A DNA stretch of 64,000 nucleotides from Hevea brasiliensis. Its lineage: Eukaryota > Streptophyta > Magnoliopsida > Malpighiales > Euphorbiaceae. Made by a program: the position numbers and the translations under genes. The stretch spans positions 82,387,652-82,451,651 of the forward strand of contig NC_079496.1 of the NCBI RefSeq assembly GCF_030052815.1, written 5' to 3'. The notes beneath the pieces are model-generated. The model was given only the letters and a program-made list of their open reading frames with translations, had not been told where the DNA came from and did not search any database. Positions 23,366 through 35,270 of this stretch are shown here, piece by piece (positions within the stretch are counted from its first letter, which is position 1; every line of letters begins with the position of its first letter).

Positions 23366-23465
23366 ATCATTGTTTGATCCCAGCACTACTTAGTTGTATG
23401 TTAGTGTTAGAACTATATTTTCTGTTGTTATTCCTTTACAGGAGAATAAATTTTAATGCATTAGT
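23366..23465 (+). pseudogene. D protease remnant
   Basis: Translation gives 'SLFDPSTT' then, after a stop, 'YVSVRTIFSVVIP', which lines up with the protease start of H ('VLFDPGSTHSYASAKIVCSAAMPCL'). The rest of pol is deleted. J has the same scrap at about 57740-57850 on the minus strand, so the deletion predates the separation of D and J. Confidence 0.7.
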
Positions 23466-23477
23466 GATTTGTCCTTT

Positions 23478-24299
23478 AAGATAACGATTGTGATAATAAG
23501 TGAAATTAGTTTTGGAAGAGTTTATAAGCGAAAAGTATTTTCTAACACACCATAAATTATAAAGCTAATTAGCGAGCCTAGCTAATGTAAGGCAAGAGGA
23601 CGTAAAAGTAAGTTGCGGTAATAGAATTACTCTAGATGAGGGCAGAGATGTTACTGTTAGTAATTGTTAATGGATATTATAATCAGAATAAGATTCGAAT
23701 ATCAACAAATTCAAAAAGGATAAATATAGGAACATTTGATCTATTGGAATGTATCGTAGTAACTATGCAATGTTCTTGATGTTTATACTGTAAGCTATAG
23801 ATTACAGTACTGACTTGAGATTATTGTGTAGAGCTACGTACTACTTGATAGTACACCAAGATGAGAATAGTTGCCAACAACATCTGTTAAGATAACGATT
23901 GTGATAATAAGTGAAATTAGTTTTGGAAGAGTTTATAAGTGAAAAGTATTTTCTAACACACCATAAATTATAAAGCTAATTAGCGAGCCTAGCTAATGTA
24001 AGGCAAGAGGACGTAAAAGTAAGTTGCGGTAATAGAATTACTCTAGATGAGGGCAGAGATGTTACTGTTAGTAATTGTTAATGGATATTATAATCAGAAT
24101 AAGATTCGAATATCAATAAATTCAAAAAGGATAAAATACAGGAACATTTGATCTATTGGAATGTATCGTAGTAACTATGCAATGTTCTTAATGTTTATAC
24201 TGTAAGCTGCAGATTACAGTACTGACTTAAGATTATTGTGTAGAGCTACGTACTACTTGATAGTACACCAAGATGAGAATAGTTGCCAACAACATCTGT
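23478..24299 (+). repeat. 411-bp tandem duplication in D internal region
   Basis: Positions 23478-23888 and 23889-24299 are the same sequence ('aagataacgattgtgataat' to 'gccaacaacatctgtt') with only a few differences. Element J has a single copy, so the duplication is specific to D or its close kin. Each copy contains the TACTGTAA...TTACAGTA inverted repeat. Confidence 0.92.
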
Positions 24300-24796
24300 T
24301 TTGGTATAGTTATGCCAAGACAGAATTTTATTATTGGAAATAAGTTTGAAAATCCTACTTAGGGATTTAAAACTCAAAAGTTAGAATATCGAAAGGTTAT
24401 AGTTTAGTACAAAAGGAAGTAAGTTATAGAATATTAATAGATAAAAAGAGTTGTGGAAGTAAAAATTTGAACAGTTGGTTCAGATATACCAAAGAAATAT
24501 TACGAATGTGAGTAAGATTGTTGACTAGAATGGTCAAAGGACCCATGATTAGAAAAATAATTCTAACATGACCTCAAGGCTCATTCAATAAGGAAACACA
24601 AACCGAAATATTAGACAGAACAATAGTAAGAGAAGATTGGTATTATACAAATAAATTAAATGTTGCATTAGATTGTTAAAAGTCTTATACAAATTCAAAG
24701 GAAAGAAGATTATACGATCATATAGAAAGGAGAAAATAAACATATGACTATTGTAAGATGGCTATTGGGTAAAATTTCGCGAACGAATTTTATTTT
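24300..24796 (+). other. Non-coding 3' internal region of D
   Basis: AT-rich, no open frame and no recognised pol motif, yet clearly alignable with 56830-57330 of J and 63140-63620 of its neighbour. Together with the duplicated part it occupies the place where pol would be. Origin unknown. Confidence 0.6.
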
Positions 24797-24810
24797 AAGG
24801 GAGGGAGAAT
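24797..24810 (+). other. Polypurine tract of element D
   Basis: 'aagggagggagaat' directly before TGTAACACCCC of the 3' LTR. Confidence 0.85.
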
Positions 24811-27800
24811 TGTAACACCCCTATGTTCAGTAGTGCGTTCTACTGTTCTAGTGATCAGTGACTGTCCGGACAGCTAGAATGCCTAGAACTACATTTAAAT
24901 ATTAGTGAGGAGACATAAAATAATGAAATATAAGAAAATAAAATACAAGAAAAATAAAGGAAAATAATAGCAATAAAATGTAACTAAGTTAAACAAGCCG
25001 AGAACCATAGCGATGGATGACCGCACGGGGAAGTTACGGCACAGGCAATAACAGACCCCAGGACTGCAGGGAACCCTCGGAATTTAGTTTTGAGACATAA
25101 TTAAAGACTTATTGAAGTATAAATGTCATTAGAAATATCAAAGAAAAAATTAATTAATTAGTATAAAGAAAAACAAGAAATAGAGAAAATGACGAAACTC
25201 GGTATTACCGAAAAATCAGGATTGCAACCCGAATAGGGGCATTGTGGTCATTTGACACCTAGAGTTGCCTTTTGACCTCAATTTCCATTAAAAATAACTG
25301 ATATTACACTTTAGAAATGACATGAAAAATTAAATTGAGATACATATATAAATAGTAAAAGATTAGTGACAAATGAGCAAAATTAAGGAAATCAAGATTA
25401 ATGAATTGTTTAACCAAGTTAGTGCTCCACTAGTGACATCTTAAATATTAAGCATTAGTGGACTGAAACTACCATCTTCAACCTCAAAGATAACAACCAG
25501 CCAAATGGAAAAACACCATGAATCCTCCATAGCCGTTCATGGTGAGAGCTCCATGCAAGCATGTTCTAGCCACTTTTTCCACTAGGTTCCTTCATTAACT
25601 TTGCTCCTCACCTTGCAAGAAAGAGTTTGATAGCAATTTTAAGAAGTTTAGTGAGGTTTTGATCAAGCTTCAAAAGTGGTAAGTGTGTGTTTTAATTCTC
25701 GTTTCATTAAAAGTGCAACCAAGGTTGTGGGTAGTTGATTTATGGAAGAATTTTTGAAGTTTGATGTTTTAATGGAGATGTACATTTTGGAAGCCATGGA
25801 AATTCAGTATATGTAGCTTGTTTTTACTTGTTTATAGTTTTTTAAGATGTTGTTATTGATGGCAGCATGGATATATGTATAATGGTTTGGAATTGGGTAT
25901 GTAAATGGGGTATGTTCATGTGGTTAAATAGTGTAAATGGACTTTGGAAAATTCTGTGCTATAGTGTGCATATTGAGAATGGTTACAAGCTGTCCAAAAT
26001 GACCAAAATGTGTTATTAAATGTGTTAATGGTGAGGTACAAACCAGAATTAGCATGAAGGAAGTAAATTGGTAAGTGTTGAATATGTAATTGGTAAGTGA
26101 TGAGGAGTGTGTAGTAGGGCAGTGTATGTTTTAGCTTAGAACCTTAAGTGTGTGACTCCAATTGGTATGAGACCAATTGGAGGTGAAACTAGGCACAAAA
26201 TGTGCCAACTTTCATGAAGGATGCTTACCAAAATTCTGCCTAGAAGGTGACTTGAAAAATGACCAAATCCGGATTAGTGAATTGAAAGCCTGAAAATTGA
26301 CCATTTGGGCAGCAGTTAGTGTTTTGACCCTAACTTACTCAAAACAGGTCCAACTGACCTGAAATTTTTACCATGAATATTTTAGACATGTATCTACAAT
26401 TCTTATGAAGACACCAAATCCCAAAAATGCCCAGAGCCAAGCCAAATAGCTTGCACAAGTTCAGGTACCAAAACTGGCCGAAGCAAAAGTGACCTAAAAA
26501 TGACCTAAGCCTACCATTTTAGTGCATTCTGTCTAGCATTGGTAAATTGACCATATCTTGGTCTACACAACTCAGAATGACCTGAAATTTTGCCCCACGT
26601 GCAATAAGACATAGGCCTACAAGTTTGTAGTTTGGACCACCCGAAAACCAAGGAAACTAGGTCGTCCGGCTAGGTCAAAATAGTACACCAAAATCCGGTA
26701 AATTACAATAAAATGCAATACACTTGGAAATGAAATTGGTAACATATACCAACACTAATGGGCTATAAAATGTGACATATTGGTAACATTAGAATTGACT
26801 CAGTTAGAGTGCATCAAGGGTCAACATTATAGGTTGACTAATAAAATGAATTGAAGGGAATAGTACCAAGAAAATTTAAATATTAGATTTTATTGTTAGA
26901 AACAAATTCATTGAGTACTGAAACACTTTAAATTATGTGTTTCAGTTGAAAAGGATATTGAGAAGCATAAGGAACACTGAGTCAGGGCCAAGGGACATAT
27001 ATCAGAGGTCTGTGCACAATACTTTTTTTATTCACTGCTTTTACCATAAAATTTATTTGGAGAAATGAGTTATGAATAATTTTTTATTGTTTTGGCTTTG
27101 GGAATTTTATTTGGAAATTATTGTGTTGCCTACTTTGCAAATGGAAATTTTGAGATAAAATGTGATTTGTGGTTTGTTTGAAATATTGTGATTTGGAATT
27201 ATTTTGATTCACACTTGGCATGACAATATTACTATGTTCCTCCTCCATTTATGGGGTGAGTGTGATTATATTCCTCCCTCTTTGACTTGTCAGTCTGACG
27301 TGAGTGTGAATGAGTTCTCATTATCTAGCTAGTTTCCTCCCTCATTGATTTCGATTATTGGGGTGAGTGTGCCTTGTCGTGGTGTACAACACGGCATGTT
27401 CCGAAAAATTTGTGTCATGGCCTAAATTGTGTTATTGATTGGCAAAACTGTGTTACTCAGTTATTTGATCAAATTGTGTTATTGATTGGCAAAACTATGT
27501 TACTCAATTATTTGATCAAATTGTGTTATTAATTGGCAACACTGTGTTATTCAATTGTTTTATCAAATTTCTGTTATATGAGCTTTGAAAAATTATGAAT
27601 TGTTTGGATTGTAAATTGTTAATAAAAGCTTTACATACTGCATTTTAAATTGTTATTGTGCACCACTGAGTAAATTTTACTCAGCAATAGCTTTTCATTG
27701 CTGTCACAGGTAGACAGACTGATAGGGTAGCAGATTAGGCTGCTTGTACTATATTTTGAGATTTCACCGGGTATATTGAGTATACCATATTTTGTATTTT

Positions 27801-28329
27801 GTGCTGTAATGTATGTTCACTGTATGTATATATTGTTCTTGGTTTTGAGCAATTGTAAATTAAAATTGTATATTAAAGTTGTAAACTAAATTTGTAAACT
27901 ATTTTGGCTTGTAAATATTGTGATATATCTCTTTTATCTCAACTTTTGAAAATACTGGAAATTTATTGTGGATTTGAGATGGCAAATGTTGAAAAACTTA
28001 TTGTGTTGATTGGATATTGGGGTTTGGGGATTGAACAGGAAGTGATTTTTACAAGTTTTTGAAGAACTGTTTTATTCAAAATAAAGATGGCGCTCTACCA
28101 AAATTTTTACAGAAATTATTAATACTTTAAATGTGTTATTTGGTTTCACTTCAGTTAAAAAAATTTTTAACACCTGTAAATAGTGCTCACCACACCACTG
28201 TAAAAAGAAGTAAACAAAGGTTTAAAATCCCTTGTAGTGTATCTAATGGGTTATCAGTAGACGAAGTTGGTAATTCATTAGGTATACTACGGGATAATGT
28301 TATGCCTTATGGAGGGGTAGGGTGTGACA
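24811..28329 (+). repeat. 3' LTR of element D (3519 bp)
   Basis: Collinear with 18908-22486. It has three minisatellite units where the 5' LTR has four, plus small indels. The downstream TSD TCTGT is at 28330-28334. Confidence 0.92.
24986..25036 (+). promoter_or_regulatory. 5S-internal-promoter-like block in D 3' LTR
   Basis: 'aagttaaacaagccgag', then 'gcgatggatgaccgc', then 'cggggaagttac'. The three parts are in the order of 5S rRNA positions about 49-98, with a spacer some seven bases shorter. Confidence 0.5.
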
Positions 28330-28334
28330 TCTGT

Positions 28335-30359
28335 GATCTTCACCAAAGTTGTAGCCCTATGTCTAAGCTTTCCATCAGTATAAATTTCAGGTCATTTGTA
28401 GTTGTGTAGACCAAGAAATGGTCATTTTACTATGGCTGGTCAAGTTGCACTTATATTGCACAATTAAGTCATTTTTAAGTCAAAGTCAATTCGGCCAGTT
28501 TTTGTAATCCAAATTGGGCAATCAATTTGACTTGCTTAATGGCATTTCTAGGCTTGGTGGTCTCTACCAAAGTTGTAGCCCTATGTCTAAGCTTTCTAAT
28601 GATATAAATTTTAGGTCATTTGGACCTGTTTGAGTGAGTTATGGCCAAAATACTGGCTATTATTCATATGGTTAAAAATTCTGGGTTTCAAGTTACTAAT
28701 CCGCATTAGGTCACTAAATTGGTAACTTTCTAGATAGAATTTTGGCAAGCTTTCTACATAAAAGTTAGTCCATTTTATGTCTAGTTTTACCTTCAATTAG
28801 CCTCATACCAATTGGGATCACATAAATTAGGTTATGACTCAAATTATACACTACTTTCATCAATCACACAACCTGCACACAAATTGCACTTTCAATGTTT
28901 AATCCTCCTTCTCCCAAACTACAATACAACATTCATAGCACTTCTAATCTCATTCATCAAGTCTCAAATTGGTCAATTCCTAGTAGTTTACTCAAGTCCT
29001 CAATAATCAATACAGAACCCTAATTCACAAAGTCAAGGTCAACAATATATACTTGCAAACAATTAGTTAATACTTGAAATTTCAACTAACAACTTATAAT
29101 ACACTCCCACTAATCTATCAATACCATAATTCAACAATAAAATTCATGAATTACCAATCCCTTAAGCACCTCAAGGCTACCACATTCAAGCTCAATTGTC
29201 CAAAGTCTCTAACACTTATTCAAACCCCTAATTCAATTATCATTTCAAACATACACATGCCCATAAGCTCTAATTCATTTATTTACTTAAATCAACATGT
29301 CTAACCATCAATTACAAGTAGAATTAACCAACTTCCCATGGACTTCCTTGGCTGCTGAATTTAAATCCCCACAAATACTCATCCAATTCTTTCAATTTCT
29401 CCACAATTCAACTCATCACAATATCAACTTAAAGTTTAATTAAGCAAAGGAAGAAAAATAAGCACTAACCTTATTTTGAGCTTTATAAAACCTCACCCAA
29501 ACTCCTTCTTTTTGTTGCCTATGTGTTGCCCATGATGTGTAGACTAGAATTAATGAAGGAAGTTATTAAAATCAAGGCTTGAAGATGGGTAGATGAAGGC
29601 TTGTATATGGGACGGCCATGGAAGGAAAGCTTGGAAGATATTCGACCATGGGAGAAAAGAAATGAAGAAATGAGATGTTGAAGTGGTGAGTGCTGTCCAC
29701 TTATGGGTATTTATACCCCTACTAAGGTCCACTAATTGTCCGCTAATAATAATTAAACATTAGTTTAATCCAAGGTTTCAATATTTGTAAACTAATCCCC
29801 CATTTCTCTTTTAATTGCACTTCATTTATAATTTCATTTTTCATGGGATTTTCAAAGTTTAATTCCACTTATTTATAATGAAAATTTAGGTCAAAAGTTG
29901 ACTTTAGGTGTCAAATGACCAAAATGCCCCTCTTCATATCATATTCCAACTTTTTCGATATTACAGATTAAATCCTTGACTGGCCAATTTCTTTAATTTT
30001 CATTTTTTATTTATACTGACTTACTAATTTTTCTTTGACATATTTAATGTCAATTACACCTCAATAGACCTTTAATTAGCTCCCGAAAATATTTCCCACA
30101 GTTCCCCGCGGTCTAGGGCTAGTCAATGGTCCTCGCCGTAACTTCTCGGTGCGGTCACCCATCGCTAGGGTTTCGACTCGCTTAACTTAATCACAGTTCA
30201 TCTCTTTTATTTTTTCCTACTTTTTCACATCACATATTTTATTATTTTATGCTTCCTCACTGTCAATTAAGTGTAATTCCAGACATTCCGACTTTTCGGG
30301 GCAGACATTAACCATCAGAACAGTGAAACATATGGACTATGTAAAGTAAGGATGTTACA
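28335..30359 (-). repeat. Solo LTR E, right part
   Basis: The LTR 5' portion. Modules near 28330, 28555 and 28740 continue the ~200-bp series of the left part, giving about five in all. The degenerate CCAATTGG hairpin is at about 28795-28812. The LTR 5' end is TGTAACATCC at 30350-30359. Confidence 0.85.
30137..30187 (-). promoter_or_regulatory. 5S-internal-promoter-like block in LTR E (best match)
   Basis: On the minus strand: 'aagttaagcgagtcg', then 'agcgatgggtgaccgc', then 'gagaagttac'. The box-A-like GTTAAGCG and box-C-like GATGGGTGACC are both exact matches to plant 5S rRNA. The spacer is 15 bases against 22 in 5S. Confidence 0.6.
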
Positions 30360-32326
30360 AGTAAACTGGCACTGGGTATCAAGTACCTCGGGCCATCACA
30401 CCATCGGCCACATAGTGTCTACCAGGTGTGCAATAGAATGGCTAAAAAGCCATAATAATCATCAAGCATAAAGCCAAGTATATCAAGAGTATCAAAATGG
30501 CCAAAAGCCATAATATCACTAAATGGCCACAAGAGCCATAAAAAAACGATATGGCACGAAAGCCATATGCAGTACTACAATCGAAACCCTATTGGCATGC
30601 CAACCTATCCAAACCAATCATACTAGGCATACTAGGGCATATTAACTAAGTTAGGTGTTAGTTCCTTACATTGAATGTTTTGGTGGTTACTATTCACATT
30701 ACTATTCACATAAAAATATTGAATTTTTCAATAATAATAGGTATGGAAGTTCTAATTACACTATAATACCACATTTTGGATTTTATATTTGTTGGCATTG
30801 GTTACCAATTTCAATTCAAAGCTGTTTGGAAGTAATTCCAAAATTTCAGATTTGGTCACTTAGGTTTACTGTTCCATTGGACTAATCTACAGTAGGAATT
30901 TGGCTAAACTTTCTTCATCAAAGTTGTTACTTAATGTGTCTAATTTAATTTCCTTTTTGAATCACTCCATTTTGAATTTTGTAGCTCAAGTTATGGCATT
31001 TTTACCATAACTGGCCGGATTAGTCTATTCCCAGATTTTCTAAGTAGATTTTGATTCTGGCAGTTTTGATAACCTAAATTTGGTTGGCAATTGAATTAGT
31101 TGGGGTCAGAATTTGGGTTTTTGTTCTTCATGAAAGTTGTTCTAATATGTCTAAGCTTTCCACAGGTTCAAGAATCAGGTAATTTGGACCTCTCTACACA
31201 AAGTTATGGCCATATGAACAAAAATTGTTTATTTGGTCATTTTTCTAGGTTCAGAGTTTGGTTACCTGGATTTAGGCAAATTTTAGGTCACTCTAAATTG
31301 GTTTTCTAATCAGGGTCTCTCAAAAAAAATGTGGCATTATATCCCTAGTTTCACCTCAAATTGACCTTACACCAATTGAAGCTACACAAGTCACTAATTG
31401 ACCATTAGAACACCAATTCACCATCAATTGAGCAAAACCGTAATTTAGCTCAAACCCTAATTCCCAATTTCGCCATCTTACATGACACATGAAAATTCAA
31501 GGTTCTAATACATATATTTTGATCATAGGCCATCACTACACACTTTAATTCCATTGAAATTCATCAAAACCATCTTTAATTCATAGCTGTCAAAAATTTA
31601 GGGGTGCCCTAACATGAATAATTTGTTTAAATTTAAACATTTTCTTACTTAATTCATGATCCTAACAAAGAATATATAGAGAGAGATAAGAGAATTGGCA
31701 CTAATCTCTTGAAGCAAGATTCTAGGGTTTCAAAATCTTTACTTTCTCTTTGATTCTTGGGAGGAAAACACTCTAGCAAGGTCAAAGATTAAATTTTTGT
31801 GTTTGGAGGTAAGGAAACTATAGAGGAAATTGAGGGAAAAGGAAAGATTAAAAGAGCTTCAATGGAGGGAGGTTTTGAAAGGGGTTCGGCCACAAGTAGA
31901 GGAAAAAGATTATGAATAAAATTTTTACCCTTTTTAATTTCTTTTATATCCATTAAGTGAGTTTGTCAAATTTTGATTGGATGGAAATTTAATTACCTCA
32001 TTGTTGCATAAGGCTTATGTCATAATTAGCTTTTTATTTCATTTTATTTTCTTCTTTTCTCTACTCACTTCTAATTAAATTTTTAGAAATATTTATTCAT
32101 ATTTTAAGACATAAACCTCACTCACTTAAATGGAAAAGTTGGTTAAAAATCTTCTCTGAAGGTGAAATGACAAAATGCCCTTTGTTTGCTTAATGAGCTA
32201 AAATTGTCTGTACCGATTTAAAATTTTTCTTAGCATTTTCTTGGCATTTTGTTGTCATCTAAGCCTCAATAATTCTTCACTGGAGTCCCAAAAATTATTT
32301 TACAGGATTTCACCATTAGTCTAGGG
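30360..32326 (-). repeat. F 5' LTR, piece 2 of 3
   Basis: It continues from 16941 ('...gggtaaactggcactggg'). It contains short GGC/GCC palindrome repeats (30440-30570), modules near 30900, 31130 and 31320, and AT-rich stretches. It is collinear with I's LTR from 46940 and, from 31390, with F's 3' LTR at 3831. Interrupted at 32326/32327 by element G. Confidence 0.85.
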
Positions 32327-32495
32327 TGTAACACCCTCTCGGTAGCAACTCCATACATTCTACTGTTCCGGTGACCGGTGTCAGTCTGGACAGCTAGAAC
32401 GTCCGGAAAAATATTTAAACTAAAGTCAGGAACCATAATTAACTCAAATATTAATAAGAAAAATTTAGGAAAAATTTTTGAAATAAAATACAACC

Positions 32496-32544
32496 AAGTT
32501 AAACGAGCCGGTGCCCAAGCGATAGGTAACCAGAGTAAAGTTGC
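32496..32544 (+). promoter_or_regulatory. 5S-internal-promoter-like block in G 5' LTR
   Basis: 'aagttaaacgagccgg', then 'agcgataggtaacc', then 'gtaaagttgcgg'. Weaker than in E or J, but in the same order and about 170 bases from the LTR start. Confidence 0.42.
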
Positions 32545-35177
32545 GGTTCTCGCAACGAGGAGCCCTAGACCCGGGGAAAAATTCATAAAATAATTTTTGG
32601 GACTCCAGAGAAGGGTCATTGAGGTTTCTATGGCATTAGAATGCCAAGAAAATATTTAGAAAAAATTTTCAATCGGTACAAAAAATTTTGACCCGTTAAG
32701 CCAAACGGAGGGCATTTTGGTCATTTCGCCTTCAGAGGTGATTTTTGGCCGACTTGTCCAGTTGAGTAAATAATTAATATGACATAAAATATGAATAAAC
32801 ATTACTAAAAATTGAATTGAAAATGAGTAGAGAAAAAAAGAAAAGAAAATGAAGAAAAATGCTTAATTATGACATCACCATGATGTCATTTAAGTGCCCT
32901 CCACTAATCACCATTCAACAACACAACAAAGACTCTTTAAAAAGAGAAAAATGGCAAATTAAGAAACCAATTTTCTGGTTCTTCTTCTTCCTCAAAACGT
33001 GAACCTCCCCTCCATAACCCTCCATGAAAGTTTCTTTTAATTACTTCCATTTCCCATGAAATTCCACTACTAAACCCTAAGTCACCTTCATTAAAACTTG
33101 TCCACTCATCTTGGGGAAGTGTTTGGCAGCCTAGAAAAGGAAGGAAAGTGAAGTTTAAGCTTGGAAAATTCTGCCCTACAAGAGGTTAGTGCATCTATAC
33201 ACCTAAAACTCCTTACTTTCATGATTAAGGACTTGAATTTAGTGAGAAATTGCAGTTTAAATGAATAAAAGTTGTGTGTATGGCCACCATAAATTTCGGC
33301 TGTCCTATTGAAGGAATAGAAATGGAGTGTTTTGATGGACTTAAAGTGGATTAGAGATTATGTTTAAACCATGTATGCATGTGGTTAGTGAATGAGATAG
33401 TTAATTAAAGCATGTTGTGAAAACTCATATGGGAATTAGGGTTTTGAGAAGTGAAAATTTGGCTTGGCTTAGGAAATTGTTAGACAACATTTTAATGGTC
33501 AATTACTGATCATTTTAGGTAAGTTGACCATAATTTGGACTGAAATATAGCATGGCAAAGTGAATGAGTATGCTGCCTAGGGACAGCAGCAAGGGTGGCT
33601 GTGATTCCAGCCCACTTAGACAGCCATAACTTTGGCTGTGTAGATCCAATTGGTGTTTGGCCAATTGGACATGAAACTAGGCTTATAATGGCACATTTTT
33701 GCTGAAGAAACCATGCCCAAAAGACCAAAGCAAGTGGACCAAAAGTTGGCTCCAATCCGGATACCCTGCAAAGCACCTGCAGAAATGACCAATTGAACAG
33801 TTGGCCATAACTCACTGTAGATATGGTCAATTGACCTGAAATTTTTACAGCAACAAGTTAAGACATATAAAAATAACTTTCATGAAGAAACCTACCCCAA
33901 ATTATGACCAGAACTTAATCAAAATGGCAGTCACAGTCACTGTTCATGGTACTGTAGATTTGGTAAATTCTGCAGAATTGAAATCCGGCCAGCTGTGGTT
34001 TTTGGACCATATCTAGAGCTAAAAAACTCCAAATGGAGTGATTCAAAAAATAAAATTCAACTAGACAAAATAAGAAACCACTTTCATGTTTACCATTTCC
34101 TCAAATTTCCACTGTAACAGTCTCTAATAGAACAGTAAACTTATGGTACAAAAACTGAAAATTCTGCCACTTAGTGTTAGGCTTAGAAATGGTAATGGTG
34201 ATCACTTCCAACAAGTTTTAAATGCAAAATGTGGTATGTTTGGAGTGTCAAAACCAATGTACCTATTTTCCATTCAAAAGTCAACATTTTTGTTGACCAA
34301 TGAGGTGAATAGTGACACCAAAACTTGAAATTCAAAGTTTAAAATTTAAAAATGCATCTAGGGGACTTTAAATTGCAATTGGCAATTAATACTAGCAAAT
34401 ATAAAACTCAAAATATGGGATCTTGGTGTAATTAGAATTAATATATCCATTAAGTATAAAAAAAGTCAACATTTTGGTTAACTAGTAAGGTGAATAGTAA
34501 TCAAAATGATTAGTAAATTAAGATGAATACCTAGAATTGGTTCTAAGCTTAAATGCTTAGAATTGTATGACAAATGTGGACTATGCATCCTAGTCAAAAT
34601 TGTTAAAAAGAAATTAAGGCTATAAATTTGAAATCCATGAAATATTTATGGATTACTTGAAACATGAAAAATAAGTCACCTAATTGATGTGAATAAATAG
34701 TTAGGGCTTATATGCCCATCACAAATGGAATTCATAAAATATTAATAACTCAACTTGAAATATAAAAATTGTAATTACATGAGTAGATTCTTGAATGTAT
34801 AAATGAGAAAGGAAAAATGTTTTGAATACAATGGTACATGTGAACCATTGTTTAGAATTGTGATCAATATGAATAACATAATAAATGAATAGATGAACCA
34901 TATTAATGTATGAATGAGACATTAGTTTTCATTATTGTAGAAAGGAAAAGTACTTTGAGTACAATGGTATAAAAGGATAATTGATGTGAATTGTAATCAT
35001 ATGAATGATCAAATGAATGTATGAATTATAATTGAAATTTATCATGAAATAATGAAGTCATAAAATACAATATATTAATATTTAATGATATTTTGTGCCC
35101 TTGTATTGCCTAGACATGTGTGTCAGATTGGATAGTTTGGCATGCCAATAGGGTATTGTTTTAGCAGTACTGCGAAA

Positions 35178-35270
35178 GGCTTTATGCCTGTATTCATGGC
35201 TTTATGCCCGTATTCATGGCTTTATGCCCGCATTCATGGCATTATGCCAACATTCATGGCTTCTATGCCC
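35178..35270 (+). repeat. 20-bp minisatellite in G 5' LTR
   Basis: About five units of 'ggctttatgcccgtattcat'. Repeated at 40655-40747 in the 3' LTR with the same copy number. Confidence 0.85.

Larger units (their letters stand above)
18908..28329 (+). mobile_element. Element D: pol-less retrotransposon with 3.5 kb LTRs
   Basis: 5' LTR 18908-22486, PBS 22495-22506, internal region 22487-24810, PPT about 24797-24810, 3' LTR 24811-28329. A perfect 5-bp target duplication TCTGT lies at 18903-18907 and 28330-28334, and the flanks rejoin LTR E. Only gag ends and a protease scrap remain; RT, RNase H and integrase are absent. The LTR end (GGGGTAGGGTGTGACA), the PBS context and the zinc knuckle match H and J, so it would depend on an H-like parent for enzymes. 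Confidence 0.92.
16942..30359 (-). mobile_element. Solo LTR E (about 4.0 kb) with element D inside
   Basis: It is a single minus-oriented LTR from TGTAACACCC at 16942 to GATGTTACA at 30359, with no PBS, PPT or internal region on either side. Flanks are GGTAA (16937-16941) and AGTAA (30360-30364), a 5-bp duplication with one change, and they rejoin F's LTR. It is therefore the product of recombination between two LTRs of a once complete element. Its two parts, 16942-18907 and 28335-30359, are separated by element D. Confidence 0.85.

Noticed and set aside
34143..34328. 61-codon frame found again at 39620-39805, and a 67-codon frame at 34719-34922 and 40196-40399
   Set aside because: They recur only because the two LTRs of G are nearly identical; no start context or domain supports a gene.
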